The notes under the pieces are model-generated. The model was given only the letters and a program-made list of their open reading frames with translations. It ran no database searches and was not told the origin of the DNA. A stretch of 64,000 nt of DNA, from NCBI GenBank assembly GCA_905235445.1, contig CAJOLJ010000034.1, forward strand, positions 1 through 64,000, given 5' to 3'. Numbering within the stretch: the stretch's first letter is position 1; the number at the start of each line of letters is the position of its first letter. This document shows, one piece after another, positions 8,959-19,818 of this stretch. A program made the position numbers and the translations under genes. Source of the DNA: an uncultured Bacteroidales bacterium (lineage in GTDB: Bacteria; Bacteroidota; Bacteroidia; Bacteroidales; UBA932).

Positions 8959-11448
8959 ATGAACCTTTCAGAACTGAAAACGGGCCAAAAGGGAGTGATA
9001 GTGAAAGTGAACGGGCACGGTTCCTTCCGCAAGAGGCTTATCGAGATGGGTTTCATCTCGGGAAAGAAGGTCACCGTGGTCCTCAACGCTCCCCTTAAGG
9101 ACCCCATAGAATATGAGATCCTAGGCTACAAGCTCTCCCTCCGGCGTGAGGAGGCGAAGATGATAGAGGTGATCGGTGAGGAGGAGGCCATGGACTCCCT
9201 GTCCGCGGCGATTCCGCCGATAACCATCCATGACTCCGATGATGACCGGCTTGTCGCCGAGATGGCCCGCCTGGCCCAGGAAAGGGGCCATGTCATAAGG
9301 GTTGCCCTTGTGGGGAACCCCAACTGCGGGAAGACCTCCCTTTTCAATATCGCATCCGGTAGCCACGAGCATGTGGGCAACTACAGCGGAGTGACCGTCG
9401 ACGCCAAGGAAGGCCGCTTCGAGTACGGCGGCTACAAGTTCGTCCTGGTGGACCTGCCCGGTACCTATTCCCTGTCTGCATATTCCCCCGAGGAACTCTA
9501 TGTGAGGAAGAACCTCATCGATTCCCTTCCCGACGTGGTCATTAACGTCGTGGATGCCTCCAACATTGAGAGGAACCTGTACCTGACGACCCAGGTGATA
9601 GACATGAACCTGAGGACGGTCATGGCCCTGAACATGTACGACGAGCTGAAGGCCAAGGGAGATAGCGTGGACATCCAGCAGCTGAGCTGGCTGCTCGGCA
9701 TCCCGATTTGCCCGACAGTGTGCCGTAGCGGCGCGGGAGTGAACGAACTCTTCGATACCGTCATCAAGATCTACACCCGGTCCGACCCCAAGCTCGCACG
9801 TCACATCCACATAAACCACGGTCCCGAAATCGAGAAGAGCATAGACAGGATCAAGCTCCTCGTCCAGGAGAACAGGGGCATCCGGGTCCACTATTCCACC
9901 AGATACCTCTCCATCAAGTACCTGGAGAATGACAAGGACGTTGAGAAGACCCTATCCTCCCTTCCCAACTATTCGGCCATCCAGAAGGCCCGGGACGAGG
10001 AGCAGAGAAGGATTGAAAAGCTCCTTGCAACTTCCTCCGAGTCCGCAATCGTGGATGCCAAGTACGCATTCATCCAGGGAGCCCTGGCGGAGACCTACAA
10101 AAACCACATCGAGGCCCATCCGAAGAGGACGGTCACGGACAGGATCGATGCTGTCGTAACCAATAAGTGGGCTGCCTTCCCAATTTTCATAGTCCTGCTG
10201 TACCTGATGTTCCAGGCGACTTTCACACTGGGGAACTACCCGATGGAGTGGATAGACTGGCTGGTGGGAAAGTTCGGGACAGGAGTGGCTTCGATAATGA
10301 AAGACGGATGGCTCAGGGACCTGCTTGTGAACGGAGTCATAGCGGGAGTGGGAAGCGTTCTCGTTTTCCTTCCCAACATCTTGATACTGTATTTCTTCAT
10401 ATCCCTCATGGAAGACTCGGGCTACATGGCCAGGGCTGCTTTCATCGTGGATAAGCTTATGCACAAGATCGGGCTGCACGGAAAGAGTTTCATACCGATG
10501 GTGATGGGGTTCGGCTGCAACGTGCCTGCAATCATGGCCACGAGGTCAATCGAGAGCAGGAAGAGCCGACTCGTCACAATAGCCATCATCCCGTTCATGT
10601 CCTGTGCCGGAAGGTTGCCGATATTCGTGCTGATTGCGGGAGCTTTCTTCCCCCACCATGCAGCGCTAGCCCTTCTGGGCATATATCTTCTTGGAATAGT
10701 CCTGGCGATACTTTCCGCCATGATACTTAGCCGCTTCGTGAAAGATGACGACTTGCCATTCGTGATGGAGCTTCCTCCCTACAGGGTCCCTACCGGCAAG
10801 GCCATCTGGCGTCATACCTGGGAGAAAGGCAAGCAGTATCTCGAGAAAATGGCTACCACCATCCTGATCTGTTCCATCCTGATCTGGTTCCTCGGTTACT
10901 TCCCCAAGGACCGGGACCTGGAAGAGGCCCTGTCCAGCTATGCCGCCCTTGCGGAGGAAAGGGGCACCATTCCCGAGGAGGAGTTCGCCCAGCGGGATGC
11001 TTCACTTTCCGCCACCGTCAACGACCTCTATCAGAAGCAGCAGGAGAACTCCTACATCGGAAGACTCGGCCAGGCAGTGGCCCCCGCCCTCAACCCTCTC
11101 GGGTTCACCTGGAAGATGGACGTTTCCCTGCTTACCGGTGTCGCGGCCAAGGAACTTGTCGTAAGTACCCTCGGGGTCATGTACTCACAGGGAGCGAAGA
11201 TATCCCAGGGAGAGGACCTCTCCGAGGATACCGCTCTCCAGGGCGCCCTTCGTGATGCCATAGACTGGCCCGTGGCACTTTCCTTCATGGTATTCATACT
11301 GCTGTACTTCCCCTGTGTGGCAACCTTTGTAGCCACCAAGAACGAGTTCGGCAGCTGGAAATGGGCCGTCGCATGCATTGCCTACACAATGGCTGTCGCC
11401 TGGGTGTTCGCATTTCTCACCTACAGGATTTGCCTGTTGATGGTTTAG
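8959..11448 (+). CDS. feoB: Ferrous iron transport protein, FeoA-FeoB fusion
   Basis: N-terminal FeoA SH3-like domain (GQKGVIVKVNGHGSFRKRLIEMGFISGKKV), GTPase GNPNCGKTSLFN/DLPGTYSL, FeoB membrane core. Confidence 0.97.
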   Translation: MNLSELKTGQKGVIVKVNGHGSFRKRLIEMGFISGKKVTVVLNAPLKDPIEYEILGYKLSLRREEAKMIEVIGEEEAMDSLSAAIPPITIHDSDDDRLVAEMARLAQERGHVIRVALVGNPNCGKTSLFNIASGSHEHVGNYSGVTVDAKEGRFEYGGYKFVLVDLPGTYSLSAYSPEELYVRKNLIDSLPDVVINVVDASNIERNLYLTTQVIDMNLRTVMALNMYDELKAKGDSVDIQQLSWLLGIPICPTVCRSGAGVNELFDTVIKIYTRSDPKLARHIHINHGPEIEKSIDRIKLLVQENRGIRVHYSTRYLSIKYLENDKDVEKTLSSLPNYSAIQKARDEEQRRIEKLLATSSESAIVDAKYAFIQGALAETYKNHIEAHPKRTVTDRIDAVVTNKWAAFPIFIVLLYLMFQATFTLGNYPMEWIDWLVGKFGTGVASIMKDGWLRDLLVNGVIAGVGSVLVFLPNILILYFFISLMEDSGYMARAAFIVDKLMHKIGLHGKSFIPMVMGFGCNVPAIMATRSIESRKSRLVTIAIIPFMSCAGRLPIFVLIAGAFFPHHAALALLGIYLLGIVLAILSAMILSRFVKDDDLPFVMELPPYRVPTGKAIWRHTWEKGKQYLEKMATTILICSILIWFLGYFPKDRDLEEALSSYAALAEERGTIPEEEFAQRDASLSATVNDLYQKQQENSYIGRLGQAVAPALNPLGFTWKMDVSLLTGVAAKELVVSTLGVMYSQGAKISQGEDLSEDTALQGALRDAIDWPVALSFMVFILLYFPCVATFVATKNEFGSWKWAVACIAYTMAVAWVFAFLTYRICLLMV

Positions 11449-11532
11449 TTTGTCTGTGAATTGAAAATGGCAGTCCCCGCCCTGATAGACAGGATGGGGA
11501 CGTTTGGTTACAGGAGTGGTGAACGAAGTGAA

Positions 11533-12540
11533 TTACAGGTTCTTGCCGTGGCACTTCTTGTACTTGAGGCCGCTTCCGCAGGGGCAGGGATCGTTGCGTC
11601 CCACCTTGCGATAACTGGCGGTGGAGCCTTCGTGCTGCCTGAATCCATTGCTTTCCTCCCCGGGAAGGGACAGCACGTCATCACTTTCCCCGTCCACGGA
11701 CGCAAGGCCGCGCAGACACCACTTCGGTATCGCACCCATATAATCATGTATCGATGAGACCACCTCATCTTCCAACTTTTTGTTCCACAGGCCCTTGCCC
11801 TGCTCCAGGATATCTTTGATGACTGTTTCCCTGTAAGTGGGGCCATTCCTTTGCAGCTGCTCCTCATACCAGGCCATGTGAAGCCTTATCTCCCCGGATT
11901 CGTCCCCGTGCCCAATCTTGTCGAGATTCTTCCGGAGCCGCTCTCCTTCCGGGTGGGAGCCGAAGGGGTGGTTTCGGGGAGTGGTCTTTCCTGCCTCTAT
12001 GATGTCTGAAAGAGGGACGGGAGCGAGTTGCCTGGAGAGGACACCTGTTTTCTCCATCTTGAGGCGGAACCGGTACCAATTGGGGACGGGATAATGGAAG
12101 AATCCTTCCTCGGCCACCCCGAGGGTGAGAAAGTAGTCCGTGTTGTATATGAAGTTATCCAGTGCGGATACGTCCTTATCGGGACACAGGGAGGTCCAAA
12201 GTCCGAAGAGCTCATCTTTCTTGGGGATGCCATATATGGTCAGGCATCCCCATATGAAATCCTCCATGAAGGCTCTGCCGCTTTCCTCTATGGATGAGAT
12301 GGCGTCGTCAATGTACGGCACGATGGCCTGGTGCATCTCTTGGGTGAACATCGGGCAGATGAAGCCGGGCACATCAACTCCGACCAACCTTCTCATGGGA
12401 TAGAGCTCCATGAGGGAAAATCTTATACTCGTCAGGAATATGGGCGGTGTGGGACAGAGGGAGGGGATGTTGGGGCCTTCTTCCCCGAACAGCTTCATCA
12501 ACTTGAGGTCGTACAAGGGAAGTTTGGAAAGGAATGACAC
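11533..12540 (-). CDS. SEC-C motif protein
   Basis: C-terminal VGRNDPCPCGSGLKYKKCHG zinc motif; N-terminal region unrecognised. Confidence 0.75.
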   Translation of the reverse strand: MSFLSKLPLYDLKLMKLFGEEGPNIPSLCPTPPIFLTSIRFSLMELYPMRRLVGVDVPGFICPMFTQEMHQAIVPYIDDAISSIEESGRAFMEDFIWGCLTIYGIPKKDELFGLWTSLCPDKDVSALDNFIYNTDYFLTLGVAEEGFFHYPVPNWYRFRLKMEKTGVLSRQLAPVPLSDIIEAGKTTPRNHPFGSHPEGERLRKNLDKIGHGDESGEIRLHMAWYEEQLQRNGPTYRETVIKDILEQGKGLWNKKLEDEVVSSIHDYMGAIPKWCLRGLASVDGESDDVLSLPGEESNGFRQHEGSTASYRKVGRNDPCPCGSGLKYKKCHGKNL

Positions 12541-12741
12541 TGGGTCCGAACTGAGGGCGAGGGCGATACGCCTGGCGTAAGCATTATTCGTTCCGATGTC
12601 GTAATGGGGAATGTTGAAGTATAAGCAAATCTCAATGAGGGAGGATATACTCTTGGACAGTAGTGTTTGCTCGAAAAGGGGAAGTGGGGATTCTTCCTTT
12701 TGTTATTTGTGGTCAATGAAGTTTGTTGTGAAAACAGCCGA

Positions 12742-13890
12742 TTAGTAGAACTGTACGCAGACAGGCTTGCCGAGGCGGATGGTCTGGCCCGTGGACTTGA
12801 GAAGTCCGGAGTCGGGATTAATCGAATACACTTCGATGACATCGTCATCCCTGCATGCGCACAGGAGATATTTCCCGTTGGGGGTGATGGCGAAGTTGCG
12901 GGGGTGGCGGCCTGTGGGATGGAAGCCTACGTTCTTGACAAGCCCAGTGCTGGGGTCTACGCTGAAAACGGATATGCCGTCCCCGGCAAGACGGTGGGAA
13001 GTGTAGAGATACTTTCCGTCAGGGGAAAGGTGTATGTCAGCGCTGCCGTGTCCCTTGCCGCCGTAGGCGGAGATGGTCATAAGCTCGGTAAGCATACCGT
13101 CGTTGTAGCTGAATACCGTCAGCAGGTCATCCAGTTCACACAGGAGATAGGCGAACTTCCCGTCGGCGGAGAATACCATATGACGGGGTCCAGCCTGGCG
13201 GTGGCGGGAGTATTCGAAGGCGAAGCCGTCATCCACGAGAGGGGACTCTCCTTCGACTATCTTGAACCGGTGAATGCAGTCGTTGCCCAGGTTCGTGGCC
13301 AGGACGTACTTGCCGTCGGGGGTCAGTACGGCACAGTGCATGTGGGCGTCCTGCTTCTTTTTCTTTTTGGACCACAGGGCCTTTGTGGTCTTCACTTCCG
13401 AGAAGGTGAAGCACTGCTGCTGGGGCGAGAGGGTGCCCCTCCACTCCACCTCGAACACTGTGATGGAGCCGCCGGTGTAGTTCGATGAAATAAGGAACTT
13501 GTCCATAAGGAGCAGGTTGCAGGGATCCGCCCCGCTGATCTCCCCGAAATCCGTAGGCTCCGAGTTCAGCAGCCTTATCTTGTCGTCTTTCAGGGAATAG
13601 GAGCTCACTGCCTGTCTCCCGTCATTGTACTCGTTCACGGAATAGGCGTATCTCCCCTTTTTGTCCGCTACGACAAAGGAGGGGTTGCCGGCGGGGGCGG
13701 AATCAAGCAGAGTGGCAGTCCCGTCCTCCTGATTGAAGGTATACAGGTATACTCCCTCGCTGGTGGAGCCTTCCGTGTAGGTGCCGACCAGCATGTGCAG
13801 GAGGTCCTGGGCATAAGCTGAAGGAGTGAAATGCAGTCCCGGCGACAGGCACAGGACGGTCATGGTTAAAATCAGGATTCTTGTCCTCAT
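12742..13890 (-). CDS. Lactonase family protein (6-phosphogluconolactonase-like beta-propeller)
   Basis: LHMLVGTYTEGSTSEGVYLYTFN, HMVFSADGKFAYLLCEL, GRHPRNFAITPNGKYLL. Confidence 0.9.
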   Translation of the reverse strand: MRTRILILTMTVLCLSPGLHFTPSAYAQDLLHMLVGTYTEGSTSEGVYLYTFNQEDGTATLLDSAPAGNPSFVVADKKGRYAYSVNEYNDGRQAVSSYSLKDDKIRLLNSEPTDFGEISGADPCNLLLMDKFLISSNYTGGSITVFEVEWRGTLSPQQQCFTFSEVKTTKALWSKKKKKQDAHMHCAVLTPDGKYVLATNLGNDCIHRFKIVEGESPLVDDGFAFEYSRHRQAGPRHMVFSADGKFAYLLCELDDLLTVFSYNDGMLTELMTISAYGGKGHGSADIHLSPDGKYLYTSHRLAGDGISVFSVDPSTGLVKNVGFHPTGRHPRNFAITPNGKYLLCACRDDDVIEVYSINPDSGLLKSTGQTIRLGKPVCVQFY

Positions 13891-14001
13891 AATGCTAAAG
13901 GGTATCTATTCGCAAAGATAGCACTACCCGCTCATTTTTCAAGGCCATCTTTCCATTCCCTCCCGGAAAATGATAAGGGAATTTCGTAAATTCGCATCCT
14001 C

Positions 14002-15633
14002 ATGAAAACCTGTATTATGACTTCACACTTCTTAGCCCCTTCACCTTTTTCCTCCCCGGTGGGGAGGGCCATGTTCCTTGCTGTCTTTCTCATAGCGCTG
14101 TCCCTCCCTCTTGCCACTGCGCAGGAATACCCCTATGATGGGGAAGGGTACATAGCGGAGAGCTGCACTAGCATTATGGTCACGAAGAGGGCCTCCACCG
14201 ACGGCTCCGTCATTACATCCCATACCTGTGACGGGGGCTACCGTACCTGGGCCACAATCGAAAAGGGCGCCACCCACCCCAAGGGGGAGATGCACGAAGT
14301 TCTCCGCGGAACCATGCACACCGCCTTCCCCGGGGATACTGCCGGTGTGAAAAAGATGGGAGAGATTCCGGAGGCGAGAAGGACCTATTCTTACCTCAAT
14401 ACCGCCTATCCCTCCTTCAATGAGAAGCAGCTCGGAATCGGGGAAACCACTTTCACCGGCCCCGACACTCTCATAAATCCCAAGGGATGGTTCACCATCG
14501 AGGAGCTGGAGAGAGTGGCTCTCCAGAGATGTTCCACTGCGGGGGAGGCCATCCGCCTCATGGGGTCCCTGGCAGAGAAGTACGGATACGGGGACGGAGG
14601 GGAGTGCTTGACCGTAGCGGACAAGAAGGAAGTATGGCAGTTCGAGATCCTCGGCTGCGGAAAGGACCGTATCGGTGCCGTATGGGCTGCCAAGAGAGTC
14701 CCCGAGGGACATGTGGCGGTCTCGGCCAACATTCCCCGCATAGGACGTCTTGAAAGGGAAAATAAAGACGGATTCATGGCTTCCGACAATGTGGAGGCTG
14801 TGGCAAAGGAGTACGGCCTTTGGGACGGAGAGGGTGAATTCATTTTCTGGAAAGCTTTCAATTCTTCCTACGCTGCGGGCAAGAACTTCAGGGAAAGGGA
14901 GTTCTTCATACTGAGCACTCTCGCCCCTTCCCTGGGCCTGACCATGGACATGGAAGAGTTGCCGTTCTCGGTGGTGCCCGACAAGAAGGTGTCGGTTGAA
15001 GATGTAATGGCTCTTCTTCGTTCCACTTACGAGGGAACGGACATGGACATGACAAAGGGCATATTGTATGATTATCCCAAGACTAAGACCAGGGAAGCCT
15101 ATACCGATGTGAGTCCCATAGCAAATCCCTGGATGACAACTACCACTCTCGCCACCCTCAATAAGATAGCACCCGGGACCGTCACTTTCCGCCGGACCGT
15201 TTCGGTCGCATGGTGCGCCTACTCCCATGTCATCCAGCTTCGGGATTTCCTGCCGGACGATGTCGGGGGAGTGTGCTACCTTGCCCTCGACAACCCGGGG
15301 CAGAGTCCCAGGATCCCTGTTTTCTGCGGAACGGAAAAACTTCCCGAAGCCTATGACTTCTGCGGTCAGAAACTCTACCGCGAGGACTGCGCACTGTGGA
15401 CATTCCGCCGCTCCAACCGTCTTGCCACCGTTTCATGGCAGAGGACAAAGGACACCTTCATGAAAACGGTGCTCGACTGCCAAGGGCAGATGCTGGAGGG
15501 GGTTCGGAAGATGAATCCCACCGCCCCGCGCTATGACCTTACTTCCTATACGGAAGAATGCTACGAAAGGGCCGCCTGTGCCTGGAAGGAAATGGAGGCG
15601 AAGTTCTGGAATATGTTCGGAAAGGGTTTTTAA
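14002..15633 (+). CDS. C69-family dipeptidase
   Basis: CTSIMVTKRASTDGSVITSHTCDGG N-terminal nucleophile Cys region; VADKKEVWQFEILGCGKDRIGAVWAA. Confidence 0.9.
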   Translation: MKTCIMTSHFLAPSPFSSPVGRAMFLAVFLIALSLPLATAQEYPYDGEGYIAESCTSIMVTKRASTDGSVITSHTCDGGYRTWATIEKGATHPKGEMHEVLRGTMHTAFPGDTAGVKKMGEIPEARRTYSYLNTAYPSFNEKQLGIGETTFTGPDTLINPKGWFTIEELERVALQRCSTAGEAIRLMGSLAEKYGYGDGGECLTVADKKEVWQFEILGCGKDRIGAVWAAKRVPEGHVAVSANIPRIGRLERENKDGFMASDNVEAVAKEYGLWDGEGEFIFWKAFNSSYAAGKNFREREFFILSTLAPSLGLTMDMEELPFSVVPDKKVSVEDVMALLRSTYEGTDMDMTKGILYDYPKTKTREAYTDVSPIANPWMTTTTLATLNKIAPGTVTFRRTVSVAWCAYSHVIQLRDFLPDDVGGVCYLALDNPGQSPRIPVFCGTEKLPEAYDFCGQKLYREDCALWTFRRSNRLATVSWQRTKDTFMKTVLDCQGQMLEGVRKMNPTAPRYDLTSYTEECYERAACAWKEMEAKFWNMFGKGF

Positions 15634-15654
15634 TGGATATAATGTAAGAGATAT

Positions 15655-18600
15655 ATGAGTTCCTCAAATACGTTCGTGAAGAGTCTTTGCGATGCTGTAA
15701 AAGTGCCCCTCGCAGGTCTTGACCGCCTCAGTACGGCAATGGCGTATATCGTTGCCATGTATGACGGTGCAAGCATCCCGAATTACCTGAATAAAGAAGA
15801 CTACGCTTTCCTGGATACGCCCAAAGGGAAATACAAAAAACTGATAGATAAAGTCGGGTCGGTATTCCCGTATGTACAGTATTCCGATAGCTGGTATTCA
15901 TATAGGAAGGAGTTCTCGGATGAATCTTATCTGACTGTGATGGTGCATCTGAAGGACAAGAATCCCGAGGCTTATGCGGTCCTTAAGAGTTTCGCGGAAA
16001 AAGACAAGTTCTATGGGAGCGGCTCTTTTCTTTCGGTGTGCAGAATCATGGAAGGGAATCCCGATGAGTTGGCCAGACCGAGGGCAGTAACGCAGCGGGC
16101 GGACTTATATACCATTGCGGACTTCGTTCTTACAAAGGCCGAGTCACACACGCTGGATCCTTTCATGAAGACACTTGGGTCCAAGGATTTCGGCAACGCC
16201 CTGTCATTGACCCTGTATTGGAAATTCCTGGATAACGAACAAGTGACGGACGTCCTTGAAAAGGCGGATAGGTTGGTGGAGGAGAGCGTGAAGCTTTCCC
16301 GCATTGAGAAGGATGACCTTCATGAATACACTACCCTGTACAGGTACATCTATGAAGGGAAGGAAGTCAACATGGAGGAAGGGGAGATGGGTCAGGGCCC
16401 ATGGGCCCAGGTCTACTATGCCCTCAGGAAGATGTATGCGGGAGATATCGATGGGGCACTCCGCCATTACAAGGCAGCTTTCAGGACATTCAATGAAGAG
16501 ACCTCCTCCTATAAAAACTGCGTACCGGACTTCATAATGAGTCACTTTTACATCATGTGCCTCAAGAAAGCCGATACCCCGGATTCCAGGAAGAAGGTGG
16601 AACAGTTCCTCAACAAGAAACTTGAAGAGGTATACCTCCACAACTGGGCGGAGCTGACAGCCAGGACGGTGGGAGCGACACTGCATTCCAGCGGACCCGA
16701 GACCCATATTTCCGTTTTCATCCATAGGCTGTACCACAGGCCCATGGCGAGTATCATCTCCAAGCTTACGGTTCTCTCCCTGGGAAAGTCCTCCGCCCTG
16801 CTCGGTACCAACAACACGGACAAACTGCCCGTGGCCGCCATCGTGCGCCACGAGATGGGGGCATTCGTGCCCATACCGGACAAAGATGCCCTCCAGGGCC
16901 TCTTCGGGGGGCCCTCGCTTATGGGGAACATGCAATTCAAGCAGGCTTGGGAAAGACAGCTGGAACAGGCCGTTGACCTTCTTGGCAAGGGAGCTCCGGC
17001 ACCTAAGGGGATCAAAACTGCGGATTCACGCATCATTTATATCATCTATCCACAGAGCAAGACATTCGAAATACATCTCCAGAAAGCGAAGAAGAACGGG
17101 GATTGGGGGACTTCGACGAAGATGTCCGCACGGAAGTTCCGCGATGACAGGACCCTGCCCAAGGGCCCTGAGGACCTCGCCCTCGCAGCAAAGCTCCCGG
17201 ATTCCAGGGACTCATTCTTCGATTACTCAATTCTCCTCAAGGAGATGATAGGGTCCGACAGGGTCTTCGCCCTGGGCAAGGATCCCGACGGACAGGAGAT
17301 CCTGCTCCCCGTGTCCATCTACGAGGACAAGCCCACGATTACCGTCACAAAGACGAAGGGCGACACTCCTCAGTACAGGATAAGCGCAAATACCCGCACT
17401 TACGACGGGGAAGGGGGAAAGACTGTTTTCCGCACCGACGACACCCACTATTCCGTGGTCTCCACCACCCCTTTCCAGGACAAGATCCTCAGAGCCCTTA
17501 TCGCTATCCCCGGAGGGATACCCCTCAGTGCGGAAAGATACCTGCGGGACATCCTTCCACGCTTTGCGCCTTATTTCGACATAAACTCCCCGCTTATCGA
17601 CGGCGGGACCACCATGATCAAGGTCGCGGGTGACAGCAGGCTGGTTCTTCGCATCACTCCCACAAAGGAGAATGCCTTCCTCCTTGAGACTCTGGTCAAG
17701 CCCCTTCCTTCCGGAAAGAAGATATTCCTTCCCGGCAAAGGCTCCAAGAATGTCATTGACGAGTCCTCCGGGAAAAGATACCAGATAAATCGTGACCTTG
17801 ATGAGGAGAGATATAATATCCTCATGTTCCATGAGTTCTGCGAAAAGAGCCTGGACTTTGACCTTCAAGGTGCTGGTGAGGTGGATGACACTCCTTTCGA
17901 GATGTCCCCCATGGACATCCTGGATGTCCTTGACTATGCTTCCAGGAATACTGGCTCAGTAGCCGTAGAGTGGAAGGAAGGGAAACGTCTGGTGCTTCGT
18001 GGGACAGTGGAGCCGAAGAATGTCGTCATCGACATCCATTCCAAGGAGCGGTGGTTCGAGATGGAAGGCTCTGTCACCCTTCCCGACGGGAATGTCCTTG
18101 AATTGGCCAAATTGCTGCAGGCCATATCCTCCGGCGCAGAGAAGGATGGCTATGTCCGGCTCGGGGAGGATGAGTACGTGAAGATATCGGATACTCTTCG
18201 CAAGCAACTGAGGAAACTGGAGGCCATGGCCCAGAGGGGTGCCAAGGGCAAGGAGAAGATATCGGTCTTCCAGGTGGGGCAGCTCTCAGAACTCATCCGC
18301 GGAGGGGACGATGGGATGGACGTGAAAGTGGACCGCGGGATAAAGTCTTTGATGAAAAAGATAGAGGCCTCCTCCTCACTTGACGTGCAGGTTCCCTCCG
18401 GACTCACCGCCACCCTTCGCGACTATCAGGTAGACGGGTACGAGTGGATGGTGAGACTGGATAGCTGGGGAGGCGGGGCATGCCTTGCCGATGACATGGG
18501 TCTTGGAAAGACCATACAGACAATAGCATTCCTCCTGCACAAAAAGGCGGGGGGAGCGGCCCTTGTCGTGACCCCGGCATCTGTCCTGTACAACTGGCAG

Positions 18601-19773
18601 AACGAACTCGCCAGGTTCTCTCCCTCACTGAGAGTCTCCATACTCAATACTTCAGCGGACCGTGAGGCCCTCGTGCGTGACGCAGGTCCCGGGGACGTGA
18701 TCCTGTCCACCTACGGTATTCTCGTCTCCGAGGAAAAACACCTTTGCGAAAAGAAATGGAATGTGGTATGCCTTGATGAAGCCCATGTCATTAAGAACAG
18801 GGATACGAAGATGAGCGCCTCCGCCATGAAACTCTCTGCCTCCAGCCGCATAATCCTCACCGGTACCCCCGTGCAGAACTATCTCGGGGAACTTTGGAAC
18901 CTATTCCAGTTCCTGAACCCTGGCCTGCTGGGGACTTACGAGCAGTTCCGCACCAAGTTCATCCTTCCCATAGAGAACCTCTCCGACAAGGAACGCCAGC
19001 GTCAGCTGCGGCGCATGATCCAGCCTTTCATGCTCCGTAGGACCAAGGCGGAAGTAGTTTCGGAACTTCCGGACAAGACAGAAATCACCAGGGAAGTCAT
19101 GCTCTCCGCCGAGGAGACTCTCTGCTACGAGAAGATCCGTGAAGAGGCCAAGGCCCTGCTCGAAGGTGAGTCCAAGGTGAGTGTCATGGCTCTTTCCATG
19201 ATAACGAAACTCCGCCAGGCGGCATGTTCCATGAACCTCGTCGAGGATAACTGGCCCGGTCAGGAATCCAAGGTCACGGCTTTCATGGACCTTGTTACCG
19301 AAATTACCTCGTCGGGTAATAGAGTGCTGGTATTCAGTCAGTTCACATCTTTCCTGTCCATGTGCAAGGCTGCCCTGGACAAGGCCTCCATACCTTACTT
19401 CTATCTTGACGGAAGCACCCCGATAAAGAAACGCGAGGAGATGGTGGAAGCCTTCCAGAAAGGGGAGATGCCACTGTTCCTCATAAGCCTCAAGGCCGGA
19501 GGACTGGGGCTGAACCTGACCGGGGCCAACTACGTGATTCATCTGGATCCTTGGTGGAACCCCGCTGTGGAACAGCAGGCTACTGACAGGGCCTACCGCA
19601 TAGGCCAGAGGCAGAACGTGACGGTGTACCATCTCATCTCATCACACACCATAGAAGAGAAGATTGTTCGCTTGCACAAGGTGAAAAGAGACATGGCGGA
19701 TGCCATACTTGAGGGGGCCAATGTCTCGCATGCCCTCACCCTTGAGGACCTGCGGGAGCTTGTGGACTTTTAA
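15655..19773 (+). CDS. SNF2-family DEAD/DEAH helicase (1372 aa)
   Basis: LADDMGLGKTIQT, DEAH (CLDEAHVIKN), LTGTPVQN, QQATDRAYRIGQ motifs; long unassigned N-terminal region. Confidence 0.93.
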   Translation: MSSSNTFVKSLCDAVKVPLAGLDRLSTAMAYIVAMYDGASIPNYLNKEDYAFLDTPKGKYKKLIDKVGSVFPYVQYSDSWYSYRKEFSDESYLTVMVHLKDKNPEAYAVLKSFAEKDKFYGSGSFLSVCRIMEGNPDELARPRAVTQRADLYTIADFVLTKAESHTLDPFMKTLGSKDFGNALSLTLYWKFLDNEQVTDVLEKADRLVEESVKLSRIEKDDLHEYTTLYRYIYEGKEVNMEEGEMGQGPWAQVYYALRKMYAGDIDGALRHYKAAFRTFNEETSSYKNCVPDFIMSHFYIMCLKKADTPDSRKKVEQFLNKKLEEVYLHNWAELTARTVGATLHSSGPETHISVFIHRLYHRPMASIISKLTVLSLGKSSALLGTNNTDKLPVAAIVRHEMGAFVPIPDKDALQGLFGGPSLMGNMQFKQAWERQLEQAVDLLGKGAPAPKGIKTADSRIIYIIYPQSKTFEIHLQKAKKNGDWGTSTKMSARKFRDDRTLPKGPEDLALAAKLPDSRDSFFDYSILLKEMIGSDRVFALGKDPDGQEILLPVSIYEDKPTITVTKTKGDTPQYRISANTRTYDGEGGKTVFRTDDTHYSVVSTTPFQDKILRALIAIPGGIPLSAERYLRDILPRFAPYFDINSPLIDGGTTMIKVAGDSRLVLRITPTKENAFLLETLVKPLPSGKKIFLPGKGSKNVIDESSGKRYQINRDLDEERYNILMFHEFCEKSLDFDLQGAGEVDDTPFEMSPMDILDVLDYASRNTGSVAVEWKEGKRLVLRGTVEPKNVVIDIHSKERWFEMEGSVTLPDGNVLELAKLLQAISSGAEKDGYVRLGEDEYVKISDTLRKQLRKLEAMAQRGAKGKEKISVFQVGQLSELIRGGDDGMDVKVDRGIKSLMKKIEASSSLDVQVPSGLTATLRDYQVDGYEWMVRLDSWGGGACLADDMGLGKTIQTIAFLLHKKAGGAALVVTPASVLYNWQNELARFSPSLRVSILNTSADREALVRDAGPGDVILSTYGILVSEEKHLCEKKWNVVCLDEAHVIKNRDTKMSASAMKLSASSRIILTGTPVQNYLGELWNLFQFLNPGLLGTYEQFRTKFILPIENLSDKERQRQLRRMIQPFMLRRTKAEVVSELPDKTEITREVMLSAEETLCYEKIREEAKALLEGESKVSVMALSMITKLRQAACSMNLVEDNWPGQESKVTAFMDLVTEITSSGNRVLVFSQFTSFLSMCKAALDKASIPYFYLDGSTPIKKREEMVEAFQKGEMPLFLISLKAGGLGLNLTGANYVIHLDPWWNPAVEQQATDRAYRIGQRQNVTVYHLISSHTIEEKIVRLHKVKRDMADAILEGANVSHALTLEDLRELVDF

Positions 19774-19818
19774 ACGACCCGCAGAATCAGAAATAACCAA
19801 TCACACCATAAACCACAT

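Noticed and set aside
14041-15228. 395-aa minus-strand ORF inside the C69 dipeptidase
   Set aside because: Antisense shadow ORF without recognisable motifs.
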